Source: Mesorhizobium sp. CAU 1732 | GTDB taxonomy: Bacteria > Pseudomonadota > Alphaproteobacteria > Rhizobiales > Rhizobiaceae | Reading direction: 5' to 3' | Assembly (NCBI RefSeq): GCF_039888675.1 | Contig: NZ_JBDQQR010000001.1 | Span: 2,418,001 to 2,482,000, forward strand | DNA length: 64,000 bases | Shown: positions 41,482 through 50,479 of the stretch, piece after piece | Numbering within the stretch: the first letter of the stretch is position 1 | Layout: every line of letters starts with the position of its first letter | Translations under genes and position numbers: made by a program | Notes under the pieces: generated by a model | What the model saw: only the letters and a program-made list of their open reading frames with translations | Told to the model about the DNA's origin: nothing | Databases searched by the model: none

Positions 41482-42912
41482 TTGGAGCGCAGTTTGCCGA
41501 CCAGCCCGTACAGATTGCCGGTTACCGTGCGCTTGCCGCTTGTCGCCGCGGCGATGATCTTCGTTGCCGCGGTCGCTTCGACGCAGACGGCGATCTTCTT
41601 CATGGGACGCCAGGCGGACCGGCAAGTGCAAACGCTGGGACAGGTTTATCTCGATGGCCTGTCGGCAGCGCTTCTTCCCTATGTCAAAAACGCGGATGCG
41701 TCGACCATCGGTGCAACGCTTCAAAAAGCGCTGGCGTTTCACGAAGGCGTGGTCGATCGTCGGCTGGCATATATCGACTATGACGCTTTGGGCACAACGG
41801 AAGCCGCGCGGTCGGATATCGATGCGTCCGGCCCCCTGCCTGCCGATGCACAGGCGAATGCCACGGGCTTTATTCGTGCGGATGATGGAACGATATGGAT
41901 ATGGCGAAGGCTGGTCGATGGCGACACCGTCCATGGAACCGTCGTCGCCAATCTGGATGTCTCGGCGTTCGAAGCCGAGCGCGGTACGCTTCGCTGGCTG
42001 CTGCTTCTTTTCGATCTCGTGTTCAGCGGTGTCTGCGCATTGCTTGGCTTCTTCATGGTTCGCAGGGTCCAGAAGCCGGTCGCGACCGTCGCCCGCCATC
42101 TCTACGACGCCGCGTTGGGCATGGTGCGGCCGATAGGCGATGGCGAAATACCTGCCGACGATCGTCAGGCCGCGCAGATGATCCATGCCTTCAACGCGAT
42201 GGCAAACGCCACCCAGGAGCGTGAAAGCCTGCTCGCCCACATAGCCGAACAGCAGAGGCAGGCCGATCTCGGCCGGCTGACCGCAACGATCGCCCACGAG
42301 GTTCGCAATCCGCTGGGAGGCATGCGAACGGCGATCAGCACATTGAAGCGTTTCGGCGACCGCGAGGAACCCCGCGCAGAGGCCGTACAGTTTCTCGATC
42401 GCGGCGTCAGCGCGCTCCAGCACGTCGTTGATGCGACGCTCGAAAACTACAGGTCTCGGCCGAACTGGCGTCCGCTGTCGAGGCAGGATTTTGAAGATTT
42501 GCGCCTTTTGATCGAGGCAGATGGCAAATCGCGTGACGTGTCGATCATCATCGAGGCCGACATACCGGAAACCGTCTCGGTCGCGGCCCTGGAGGTGCGG
42601 CAGATATTGCTCAATCTGCTGTTGAACGCGGTGCGCGCTTCGGCCAGAGGCCGGACGGTTCGCCTGAAGGCGTCGCTTGCGGATCGCGAACTCATGGTCG
42701 TCGTCGAAGACGAGGGGACGGGGCTCGATCACGGCGTCGCGCGTGTCATGGAAGGGCGCGCCGGCCGGGAGGACGGGCCTGGGCTGGGCGTATCCGTCAT
42801 GATCCGTCTGGTTGAGCAGCTTCAAGGCCGGGTCTCCATCGAGTCCGCACCCGGCCTCGGGACGCGCATCACCTTGAACTTTCCGTTGCAGGACGGAATG
42901 CTGCGATCATGA
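41482..42912 (+). CDS. Membrane-bound sensor histidine kinase (NtrB-like) of the mrp operon
   Basis: This 476-residue kinase has membrane helices at about 18-40 and 172-193 flanking a ~130-residue periplasmic sensor domain. HAMP-like residues (about 194-245), a HisKA domain with H-box IAHEVRNPLGG (His272), N-box ILLNLLLNAVRAS, the G1 region VVVEDEGTGL and a G2 box GPGLGVSV follow. The start is probably TTG at 41482 with AGGAA before it; GTG at 41527 is an alternative. It starts 37 bases after mrpG and overlaps its response regulator by 4 bp. Confidence 0.9.
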   Translation: MERSLPTSPYRLPVTVRLPLVAAAMIFVAAVASTQTAIFFMGRQADRQVQTLGQVYLDGLSAALLPYVKNADASTIGATLQKALAFHEGVVDRRLAYIDYDALGTTEAARSDIDASGPLPADAQANATGFIRADDGTIWIWRRLVDGDTVHGTVVANLDVSAFEAERGTLRWLLLLFDLVFSGVCALLGFFMVRRVQKPVATVARHLYDAALGMVRPIGDGEIPADDRQAAQMIHAFNAMANATQERESLLAHIAEQQRQADLGRLTATIAHEVRNPLGGMRTAISTLKRFGDREEPRAEAVQFLDRGVSALQHVVDATLENYRSRPNWRPLSRQDFEDLRLLIEADGKSRDVSIIIEADIPETVSVAALEVRQILLNLLLNAVRASARGRTVRLKASLADRELMVVVEDEGTGLDHGVARVMEGRAGREDGPGLGVSVMIRLVEQLQGRVSIESAPGLGTRITLNFPLQDGMLRS

Positions 42913-44213
42913 CCAGAATGGCACGGCAGATACTCGTCATCGAGGACGACACGATCCTGGGCGGCGCCCTTGTCCAGCGATTAAGGCTCGAAGGCTTCGA
43001 GGTGGCATGGGCGCAAAGCAGTGCGGAAGCCCTGCGCGAGCTCAAGCAGCGAAAGCCTGATTTCATCTTGTCGGACATCGTGCTTCCGGACGGGTCCGGG
43101 GAGGATGTCTTTCGCAAGGTTCAGCCATGGCTGGGCGATACGCCCATTCTGTTTGCCACCGCATTCGGCGAGATCGACCAGGCCGTGCGGCTGGTGAAGG
43201 CCGGCGCCGACGATTACCTCACGAAACCATATGACGTGGATGAACTGGTTGAGCGCATACGCAAAAGACTGGCGGGCATCGCCAGCCCACGCGAATCCTC
43301 TTCTGATCCGCACACGCTTGCGCCTGCCAGCGAAACCCATGCCGAACACTTGCGAAGGGCGGCCGCCAGCGATCTTCCTGTGCTGCTCACCGGCGAGACG
43401 GGCGTCGGCAAGGAGGTCGCTGCGCGGTACATCCATTCCGTCTCGCCGCGCAGCGGTGCACCGTTCGTGGCGGTCAATTGCGGCGCGATCGCGCACGAGC
43501 TTCTGGAAAGCCAGTTTTTCGGACACGAGCGCGGTGCATTCACGGGAGCGGCGCAGGCTCATGTCGGTTTCTTCGAGGAGGCAGCAAACGGGACGCTGCT
43601 GCTTGACGAGATCGGCGAGCTGGACACGCGCCTTCAGGCGGCCTTGCTGCGCGTGCTCGAGGACGGAACGTTTCGTCCGGTCGGGTCACGCCGGGACAAG
43701 CAGTTTCACGGTCGTATCATCGCGGCGACCAATGCCGACCTGGACGCACTGCGCAACGAACGCCGCTTCCGCGACGATCTCTATTTCCGATTGTCGGTGA
43801 TCGAAATCGCACTCGAGCCCCTGCGGTCGCGCCGCTCCGAGATCCCTGGTCTGGCCGCGCAATTCCTCGCGGACTTGTCGGAGCACGCCGGCAAACGGTT
43901 CTCGCTCGCCGAGGCCGCTCTTCCGGCACTGCTCGACCATGACTGGCCCGGCAACATCCGGGAGCTGCGCAATCGCCTTCAACGGGCGCATGTGTTCGCT
44001 GGCAGCGAAGTCCTTGACGTCGAAGACCTCTTTCCCGAGATGCGCCTCGAACCCAACAACGCGGATACCCTTGCCGGCGCCCGCCAGCGCGCCGAATCCG
44101 AAATGATCCAAAAAGCCCTGCTCGAATCCGACGGCCGCATCGGCGCCGCTGCCAAGCAACTCGGCATATCGAGAACCACGCTCTGGAAGCGTCGCAAGTC
44201 TCGCATTCAGTAG
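42909..44213 (+). CDS. Sigma-54-dependent response regulator (NtrC family)
   Basis: This 434-residue regulator has a receiver domain (about 7-120) with acidic pair E12-D13, phospho-acceptor D56 and K106. The AAA+ domain (about 140-370) has Walker A GETGVGKE (162-169), the sigma-54-contacting GAFTGA loop (209-214), Walker B LLLDEIGE (230-237) and the R-finger region. The C-terminal Fis-type HTH follows (QKALLESDGRIGAAAKQLGISRTTLWKRRKS). It is paired with the histidine kinase by ATGA overlap and closes the mrp operon. Its target may be the mrp promoter itself. Confidence 0.95.
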   Translation: MTRMARQILVIEDDTILGGALVQRLRLEGFEVAWAQSSAEALRELKQRKPDFILSDIVLPDGSGEDVFRKVQPWLGDTPILFATAFGEIDQAVRLVKAGADDYLTKPYDVDELVERIRKRLAGIASPRESSSDPHTLAPASETHAEHLRRAAASDLPVLLTGETGVGKEVAARYIHSVSPRSGAPFVAVNCGAIAHELLESQFFGHERGAFTGAAQAHVGFFEEAANGTLLLDEIGELDTRLQAALLRVLEDGTFRPVGSRRDKQFHGRIIAATNADLDALRNERRFRDDLYFRLSVIEIALEPLRSRRSEIPGLAAQFLADLSEHAGKRFSLAEAALPALLDHDWPGNIRELRNRLQRAHVFAGSEVLDVEDLFPEMRLEPNNADTLAGARQRAESEMIQKALLESDGRIGAAAKQLGISRTTLWKRRKSRIQ

Positions 44214-44223
44214 CGGCGTCCCG

Positions 44224-46119
44224 TCACCCTCGCTCGGCCAACTGCGGTGGCCGGTCGCGGAAGAATGTCGCGGCCGTCCACCAGCCAAGCGCGGCCACGC
44301 CGAGCATGCCTGCGATCACGGAATTTGAGCCCAGCACGATCGAGGAAATTCCCACGAGCCCCGCAGCCACCCACTGAAGGGCGGCCCATGCGCAGGCCGA
44401 CGGCGTCGTGAGGGGGATCGCCATCGCCCTTGCGATCAGCATGATCGAGCCCACCGTCGTCAGGATGACAATGACGATCTCGCCTGGCGTACCGTTCAAC
44501 AGCAGCGCCGGGTTGTAGACCCAGATGAAGGGCACGAGATAGGCGACGAACGAGAACCGCATACCCGCCCACCCTGTCTTCCACATGTCTGCCCCGGCAA
44601 GGCCGGCCGCGACGAAGCTGGAGACGGCGACGGGCGGGGTGAGGAAGGACAGAATGCCGAAATAGAAGATGAAGAGATGCGCGCCCATCGTGTCGACACC
44701 CATGAGGACGAGGGCGGGCGCGATAATGGCGGCAAGGATGATGTATATCGCTGTCGAGGGCATGCCCATGCCCAGGATGATCGACAGGACGGCGGTGATC
44801 AGGAGCATCCCGAACAGGCCCCAGTTCTCGCCGATCCGCGCCAGCACGAAGGACAGCGACTGGCCGAGGCCCGTGATGTTCATCACCCCGACGACGACGC
44901 CGGCGGCGCCTGCGATCAGCACCAGCGGGATGACCGCCGCACCGCCGTCGAAGATCAGCCGCCGCCAGTCCTCCAGCGTCCGCATCCTGCCGATGGCGAG
45001 CGCGAAGACAAGCAGGATCGCGGCCGAGACCAGAGCGGCGAAACCGGGCGTCGTGTTGGCCCAGAAGATCAGGTAGATGAGGACGACCAGCGGCAGGACG
45101 AAGACCCAGCCTTTGGCGAGCAGCGGGAGCACTCTGGGCAGTTCCGACTTCTTCATACCCTGGAGTCCGTCGCGCTCGGATACCGCATCGACCTGCACGA
45201 ACAGGCACAGATAATAGAGTATGGCGGGCAGGAGCGCCGCCATAACCACCTCGCTGTAGCTGACCTGGAGAAACTCCGCGATCAGGAAGGCGGTCGCGCC
45301 CATGACCGGCGGGGTAATCTGCCCGCCTGTCGAAGCCACGGCCTCGATGGCGGCCGCATTGTGCGGGCGAAAGCCGATGCGGCGCATCAACGGAATCGTC
45401 ACGATACCCGTCGACATGATGTTGCTGACCGGCGAGCTGGAGATCGAGCCGAACATGGTCGATGCCAAGATCGCGACCTTGGCGGGCCCTCCGCGGCGAT
45501 GCCCCATCAGCGCCATGGCGACGTCGGTGAAGAACTGGGTCGCGCCGCTGACCTCCATCAGCTTGCCGAGCACGATGAAGGCCAGAACGATCGACGCGAT
45601 GATGACGAGCACGAGGCCCGGAATAGCGTTGGTATCCGAGTAGAGGTAGAAAGACAGCGCCTGCGGCGACACGCGGTCGGCCTGAAGCGGTGGCTCGAGA
45701 AGAAAGCCGAACAGGCCGTAGGCGAGCAGCACCCACACGAGGAGCGTGATGGACAGGCCGCAAATCTTGCGGATCGCTTCCATCATGATGAGGATCGCGA
45801 GGATCGCCGGAATATACTTCGACGGCGTGTAGCCGGCGATGTCGAGAATCCAGAACTGGTAGTTCAGCGCCAGCCATACCCAGCAGGCGATCGAGATGAA
45901 GCCGAGTCCGATCTCCAGCACTCCGGGTCTTTCACCATAGGGCTGCACGAGAAACGCAGCGGCGACGGCGACACCCAGATAAGGGCCAAGCCATTCCGCC
46001 TCGATCAACGAGACGCCGAACGTCGGCAGGAAGTTGGCCGCCCAGATGATTCCCCCGACAAGCAGGAAGGACTGGTAGAGGCTCAAAAGGAAAACACTCG
46101 GACGGGTCACGGCGGTCAC
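44224..46119 (-). CDS. TRAP transporter fused permease (TAXI type, 4TM-12TM)
   Basis: This 631-residue membrane protein combines the small and large TRAP permease parts, as is standard for TAXI-TRAP systems. The large domain has GSISSSPVSNIMSTGIVTIPLM and ASTGGQITPPVMGATAFLIAEFL, and the second repeat has GMGMPSTAIYIILAAIIAPALV and LTPPVAVSSFVAAGLAG. A GTG at 46119 is the likely start; no clear Shine-Dalgarno is seen. It lies 115 bases behind the TAXI binding protein and ends 10 bases from the convergent response regulator. The substrate is inferred from neighbours to be a hydroxycinnamate or related aromatic acid. Confidence 0.93.
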   Translation of the reverse strand: MTAVTRPSVFLLSLYQSFLLVGGIIWAANFLPTFGVSLIEAEWLGPYLGVAVAAAFLVQPYGERPGVLEIGLGFISIACWVWLALNYQFWILDIAGYTPSKYIPAILAILIMMEAIRKICGLSITLLVWVLLAYGLFGFLLEPPLQADRVSPQALSFYLYSDTNAIPGLVLVIIASIVLAFIVLGKLMEVSGATQFFTDVAMALMGHRRGGPAKVAILASTMFGSISSSPVSNIMSTGIVTIPLMRRIGFRPHNAAAIEAVASTGGQITPPVMGATAFLIAEFLQVSYSEVVMAALLPAILYYLCLFVQVDAVSERDGLQGMKKSELPRVLPLLAKGWVFVLPLVVLIYLIFWANTTPGFAALVSAAILLVFALAIGRMRTLEDWRRLIFDGGAAVIPLVLIAGAAGVVVGVMNITGLGQSLSFVLARIGENWGLFGMLLITAVLSIILGMGMPSTAIYIILAAIIAPALVLMGVDTMGAHLFIFYFGILSFLTPPVAVSSFVAAGLAGADMWKTGWAGMRFSFVAYLVPFIWVYNPALLLNGTPGEIVIVILTTVGSIMLIARAMAIPLTTPSACAWAALQWVAAGLVGISSIVLGSNSVIAGMLGVAALGWWTAATFFRDRPPQLAERG

Positions 46120-46234
46120 CCCGGTTCAAAGGAGAGAAAGGAAGGCTGCTGGAGCGGTCGACGCAGTCCGGATTTCGGACCGTTCGACATTCGGTCGATG
46201 AACCGGCACGTCCGCGCCGGTTTCGACCGGTGGC

Positions 46235-47239
46235 TCAATTGGCCAGAAGCTTGTCCTGGCGCGCCTGATGCTCGCCGGTCCACAGACCGGTCTCCTTGAA
46301 ATAGCGCACTGCGCCATCATGATAGGGATGGTGGAAATTCAGCGGCGCCAGGTCGTCTTGTCCGACCGCGCGCAGCATCGGCATGCTCTCCTGCATCGCG
46401 GGCCAGTTCTCGTGAATCGTTTTGGCCAGCACGTAGGCGTGGTCCTCCGGCAGGCTGGCGCCGACATTCATGAAGACGTCGAAATGGGGCACGCGCGTGG
46501 GTTCCACGATGCCGACGAAGGCCTGGCCGGGTTCCATGGTCGCGGTGCTGAACCCCGCCACCGCGTCGAGCGCGCCCTCGTCGTCGCCGAGTTGCAGCAC
46601 CCGCAGGCCGCCGGAGATCGAGGCATCGGCCTCGCGCAGCGCCGGAATGCCGAGCACCGAGGCGGAGGCCACGACCCGGCCCTCGACAAGGGCGCGCGTC
46701 GCGTCCGGGATACCGGCTACGGTCTCCCCGCGTACATCGTCGGGCGTCAGGCCGGCGGTGGCGAGAATCGCGGCATTGACCTGGTTGAACGATGCGATCG
46801 CACGGTATTCGGTGATGATCGGCTGGCCGGCGAGATCGGCGATCGACGTCAGCCCGGAATCGGCACGTACATAGAAGCTGTAGGGTGATCGCGAGACCAG
46901 CGTCAGCGCGCGCACTTCCCCGAGCGGCTGGGTGTAGGCGCCCTGGCCGGAATAGGCCTCCTGCGAATCGAGCGCGGAGTTGATGCCCATGGTGATCTCG
47001 CCGCGGTGAAGCATCGGCAGATATTGCGATGTGCCGCCGAAGGGGCGCGCGGTGGCGGGAATGCCGAGCGCGTCCTGGATGCCGGCGGAGATCGCCGTGC
47101 CGATCTGGTTGTAGGCGGTTCCGGCCGGTCCCGTGCCGACCGTCACGCGCGACGGCTGGGCGCTGGCGGATTGCAGGACGGCCATGGCAAGTCCGGCTGT
47201 GATGGCGAGCCTTACGGCGAGATTCCCCTTGTTCGTCAT
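46235..47239 (-). CDS. TAXI-family TRAP transporter solute-binding protein
   Basis: This is a periplasmic protein of 334 residues. It has a signal peptide (LAVRLAITAGLAMAVLQSASA, cut before QPSR) and the TAXI start RVTVGTGPAGTAYNQIGTAISAGIQDALG. Further family marks are the FGGTSQYLPMLHRGEITMGI stretch and the C-terminal LAPLNFHHPYHDGAVRYFKETGLW. GGGAGGAG precedes the ATG. It forms an operon with the fused permease. Its promoter region shares a 22-bp element (19 identical positions) with that of the hydroxycinnamoyl-CoA hydratase-lyase, supporting a role in uptake of the same substrate. Confidence 0.93.
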   Translation of the reverse strand: MTNKGNLAVRLAITAGLAMAVLQSASAQPSRVTVGTGPAGTAYNQIGTAISAGIQDALGIPATARPFGGTSQYLPMLHRGEITMGINSALDSQEAYSGQGAYTQPLGEVRALTLVSRSPYSFYVRADSGLTSIADLAGQPIITEYRAIASFNQVNAAILATAGLTPDDVRGETVAGIPDATRALVEGRVVASASVLGIPALREADASISGGLRVLQLGDDEGALDAVAGFSTATMEPGQAFVGIVEPTRVPHFDVFMNVGASLPEDHAYVLAKTIHENWPAMQESMPMLRAVGQDDLAPLNFHHPYHDGAVRYFKETGLWTGEHQARQDKLLAN

Positions 47240-47289
47240 TGTGCACTCCTCCCTTGGCGCGGAACGCGACGACCGCGCCGGCGAGTATC

Positions 47290-47311
47290 TATATAAGGTA
47301 TCCTGCTATTG
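47290..47311 (-). promoter_or_regulatory. Promoter element of the TAXI-TRAP operon shared with the ech promoter
   Basis: On the plus strand TATATAAGG, CCTG and TATTG occur with the same spacing as at 50440-50461; 19 of 22 positions are identical. Read toward the TAXI gene the -10 would be TATAGA (47293-47288) with a weak -35 CCATCA (47315-47310). Confidence 0.5.
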
Positions 47312-47315
47312 ATGG

Positions 47316-47342
47316 CAATAATCTCAAATACCAAGATTATTG
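47316..47342. promoter_or_regulatory. Perfect 9-bp inverted repeat upstream of the TAXI gene
   Basis: CAATAATCT and AGATTATTG pair perfectly around a 9-base spacer, directly upstream of the putative -35. This suits an operator or activator site. No U-run follows on either side, so a terminator is less likely. Confidence 0.5.
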
Positions 47343-47426
47343 GCGTTTTTTCTTGGGCTCGCAGCCTGTCGTGCAGCATGCAGGGAGCCTTCGGCCAGGC
47401 TGACTGTCCTCCCGCAAGTTCGGCGT

Positions 47427-49520
47427 TCAGGTGCGGCGACTGACCAGCGCGTCGAGAATGCGCACGCCCTGGCCACGTGGATAGACGACGAGCGGATTGA
47501 TCTCGATTTCGGTGATGTCCGCGTCGTCGAGAAGCCGGCGACCCAGCCGGTCGAGGACGTCGGCTACGGCCGCGATGTCCAGCGTCTCGCCGCCGCGATA
47601 GCCGTCGAGAAGCGCCGCACCCTTGAGCCGCTTCAATTCCGCCTCGATCCGAACGAGCGGAATTCCGGCCGGGAACATGCGGATGTCGGCCATCAGCTCG
47701 GTCAGGACGCCGCCGAGACCGACGACGACGACCACTCCCCACTCGGGATCCCGCAAGGCCGACACGACCAGTTCGAGCTGGAAGGGGGGAGCCATCGCCT
47801 CGACGAGCATGCCGTCTATCGTCACGCCGGCGGCGCGGGCGGCCAGCGCGTCCTCGATCTCGCGCCATGCGCGCTCGAGGGCGGCGGCGTCGGCAAGCTT
47901 CAGCTTGACGCCGCCCATGTCGCTCTTGTGGGCGATGGCCGCCGCCTGGACTTTCAGCGCGACGGGGTAGCCGATGCGGTCCGCGATCTCCTTCGCATGG
48001 CCGACATCGCGCGCGAGCGCGCCGGCCGGCACGTCGAACCCGGCCTCGGCCAGAAGGGCCTTGCCTTCATGCTCGGCGAGCTGGCGCGTTTCGCCGGCGC
48101 TGCCGGCGGGCATCCCGGCCGGCAGATCGGGCTGGAAGTCGAGCCGGGCGATGTTGGCGAATGCCCGCATCGCGCGTTCGGGCGAGCGGAAGAAGGGAAC
48201 GCGCGCCGCCTGCACTTCCGCCAGGAATTCCGGCGGCATCGGCAATTCGTCACCGAGAAAAGCGATCGCTACCGGCGCGGCGGTGGTCGACATCACCGGC
48301 TTGAGCGATTCCCATTTCGCCATCACCTGCCTGGGCGCGCCGCCCATGGCGGCCAGGAGCAGCGCGTCCACGCTGTCATCCTCGAGCATGGCGCGGCAGG
48401 TGTCGCCGAAGAGGGAGGGCTTGCTCATGCCCATCGCGGTGATGTCCAGCGGATTGTCGATCGTGGCGAAGTCGGGAAGGATGCCGGTGAGTTCGCGCGT
48501 CGTCGCATCGGCCAAGAGCGGAAGATCGAGCCGGATTTCCTCGCAGAAATCGAGGCAGAAACCGCGCACAGCGCCCGAATTGGTGACGATTCCGAGCCCG
48601 TCGATGCGCGCCTCGGGATAGAGATGGCGCAGCAATGTCGTGTCGAAGAGCTCGTCGAAACTGTCGACCAGCGTTACGCCCGCCGCCCGCACGAAGGTTT
48701 CCATCACCGCGTGATCGCCGACCATGGCGCCGGTATGGGACTGAGCGGCTTCGCGTGAACGCTGGCTGCGGCCCGGATGCATCAGGACGACCGGCTTACC
48801 CAGATGCCAGGCGCGCCGGGAGACCGCAAGGAAGGCGGCCGGATCGCGCAATTGCTCGACGAAGACAGAGAACGAGCCCACCGCCTCGTCGTCGACGAGC
48901 GCGGACATGATGTCCTCGACGCCCAAGGCGGCCTCATTGCCGGTCGAGATCGCGTAAGCGATGTCGAGGCCGCGGCTGCGCAGCGCCTCGCGTATATTTC
49001 CTGTCATGGCGCCGCTCTGGGCGACGACTGCGACGCCGGGGCCGCCGAGCTGCATCGGCTGGACGCGCTCGAAGGTCATCGGCACGCCTGCGACGAAATT
49101 GGTGAAGCCGAGGCAGTTGGGGCCGAGCAGGGCCATGCCTGCCTCATGGGCGATGTCCGCGATCGCCTTCTGTTCGGAGATGCCGTCCTTGCCGAGCTCG
49201 GCAAAGCCCGATGCGAAGACGACAGCACCCGCGATGCCCCGCGCCGCGCAATCGGCGACCGACTGGCGCACCGCCTTGGCCGGCACGACGAGCGCTGCCA
49301 TGTCGATGCCGTCCGGCAAATCGGAGATCGCGGCGACGCAGTCATGGCCTTCGACCGCATCGAACCGTCGGCTGACGGGATGGAGCGCACCCGAAAAGCC
49401 GAAGCCGGCGAAATTGGCCATCACATTGGCGCCGAGCGAAAACGGCTCGGCGGAGGCGCCCACGACCGCGACGGACCGCGGCCGCAGGAGACGGTCGATG
49501 CTGCTTCTGCCCTCCCGCAC
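47427..49520 (-). CDS. ADP-forming acyl-CoA ligase, fused alpha-beta (probable hydroxycinnamoyl-CoA synthetase)
   Basis: This 697-residue protein comprises a CoA-binding domain (about 8-130, LLRPRSVAVVGASAEPFSLG), two succinyl-CoA-ligase-like domains (about 145-450) with the phosphohistidine in AAQSHTGAMVG (about 264), and an ATP-grasp domain (about 475-697, EGKALLAEAGFDVPAG and EINPLVVYPRG). Such NDP-forming ligases include Sphingobium FerA, which activates ferulate. It follows the hydratase-lyase gene with a 3-base gap. That gene order and the divergent MarR make ferulate, p-coumarate or similar the likely substrate. A GTG start at 49520 is used. Confidence 0.88.
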   Translation of the reverse strand: MREGRSSIDRLLRPRSVAVVGASAEPFSLGANVMANFAGFGFSGALHPVSRRFDAVEGHDCVAAISDLPDGIDMAALVVPAKAVRQSVADCAARGIAGAVVFASGFAELGKDGISEQKAIADIAHEAGMALLGPNCLGFTNFVAGVPMTFERVQPMQLGGPGVAVVAQSGAMTGNIREALRSRGLDIAYAISTGNEAALGVEDIMSALVDDEAVGSFSVFVEQLRDPAAFLAVSRRAWHLGKPVVLMHPGRSQRSREAAQSHTGAMVGDHAVMETFVRAAGVTLVDSFDELFDTTLLRHLYPEARIDGLGIVTNSGAVRGFCLDFCEEIRLDLPLLADATTRELTGILPDFATIDNPLDITAMGMSKPSLFGDTCRAMLEDDSVDALLLAAMGGAPRQVMAKWESLKPVMSTTAAPVAIAFLGDELPMPPEFLAEVQAARVPFFRSPERAMRAFANIARLDFQPDLPAGMPAGSAGETRQLAEHEGKALLAEAGFDVPAGALARDVGHAKEIADRIGYPVALKVQAAAIAHKSDMGGVKLKLADAAALERAWREIEDALAARAAGVTIDGMLVEAMAPPFQLELVVSALRDPEWGVVVVVGLGGVLTELMADIRMFPAGIPLVRIEAELKRLKGAALLDGYRGGETLDIAAVADVLDRLGRRLLDDADITEIEINPLVVYPRGQGVRILDALVSRRT

Positions 49521-49523
49521 GGC

Positions 49524-50402
49524 TCAGCTCTCGCGCTGATAGGTTTGAAGGCCGGGGCGGAAGGATTTGTCGTCCAGGAACTGTTTCATCCCGGCCTTGT
49601 CGCCCTGTTCCGGATCGCGGAACTTGGTGTGGTCGGACTTCGCCATGAGATAATCGAGCGCGGAATCCCACGGCATCGTCTTCACATGGTGATAGGCGGT
49701 CTTGGCCGCACGCAGCACGAAGGGGTTCTTCGCCTTCAGCGTCTCGGCAAGCGCCGTGGTTCGCGCGCGCAGCTCCTCGCGCGGGACGGAGATGTTGACG
49801 AGGCCCATCTGCCGGGCCTGCTTGCCGTCAAAGGTTTCGCCCGTCATGATGTAGTAGAGCGCGTCGCGCTGGCTCATCACCTCGGCGACCGATTTCGTGA
49901 CGATGCCGGCCGGGATGATGCCCCAGTTGATCTCAGACAGGCCGAAGGTGGCCTCGTCGGCCGCAACGGCGAGATCGCAGCCGATCAGCACCTGGAAAGC
50001 GCCGCCGAAGCACCAGCCATTGACCATGGCGATGGTCGGCTTGGGAAAATGCATCATGCGGCGCCACTGCCAGGCCGCGTTTGCGCGATAGAGCTTCTCA
50101 CGCTCCAGCGGCGGGCCGGCATCGGGGATGCGGAAGTATTCCTTCAGGTCCTGCCCGGCCGAGAAGGAGTCGCCCGCACCGGTGACGACAAGCGCCTTTA
50201 CCTCGTCGTCCTCCTCCATCGCGTCCAGCACCGCCACCATCTCGTAGACGATGCCCGGATTGATCGCATTGCGCTTGTCTGGCCGGTTGAGAGTGATCCA
50301 GGCGATGCCCTCCTCGACCGCGACCGTGACATGCTCTCCCCAGGGCTGGCGCGGCGTCTGCGATGCGGCGCCGGACGCCTCGGTTTTCGGAGTGGCTGTC
50401 AT
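49524..50402 (-). CDS. ech: p-Hydroxycinnamoyl-CoA (feruloyl-CoA) hydratase-lyase
   Basis: This 292-residue crotonase-family enzyme closely follows Pseudomonas HCHL/Ech. It has DLKEYFR with Y89 (HCHL Y75), KPTIAMVNGWCFGG (121-134), FGLSEINWGI with catalytic E157 (HCHL E143), SLYYIMTG-like ALYYIMTGETF, DYLMAK with Y251 (HCHL Y239) and GMKQFLDDKS near the end. It hydrates the side-chain double bond and splits off acetyl-CoA, giving vanillin or 4-hydroxybenzaldehyde. The residue equivalent to HCHL S123 is Gln137. The start at 50402 is chosen by family length; a 29-base leader follows the predicted promoter. Confidence 0.92.
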   Translation of the reverse strand: MTATPKTEASGAASQTPRQPWGEHVTVAVEEGIAWITLNRPDKRNAINPGIVYEMVAVLDAMEEDDEVKALVVTGAGDSFSAGQDLKEYFRIPDAGPPLEREKLYRANAAWQWRRMMHFPKPTIAMVNGWCFGGAFQVLIGCDLAVAADEATFGLSEINWGIIPAGIVTKSVAEVMSQRDALYYIMTGETFDGKQARQMGLVNISVPREELRARTTALAETLKAKNPFVLRAAKTAYHHVKTMPWDSALDYLMAKSDHTKFRDPEQGDKAGMKQFLDDKSFRPGLQTYQRES

Positions 50403-50425
50403 TTTGTGGCTCCCTGGGCTAAACA

Positions 50426-50465
50426 ATATATGCGACCCATATATAAGGAAGCCTGATATTGTCAA
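50426..50465 (-). promoter_or_regulatory. ech promoter with MarR operator
   Basis: On the minus strand, TTGACA (50465-50460) and TATATG (50443-50438) stand 16 bp apart. The perfect inverted repeat ATATATG-CGACC-CATATAT (50426-50444) covers the -10 and start point. The site lies between ech and the divergent marR gene, so binding of the MarR protein would block ech transcription. Confidence 0.75.
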
Positions 50466-50479
50466 GGTGGAGCAAAACC

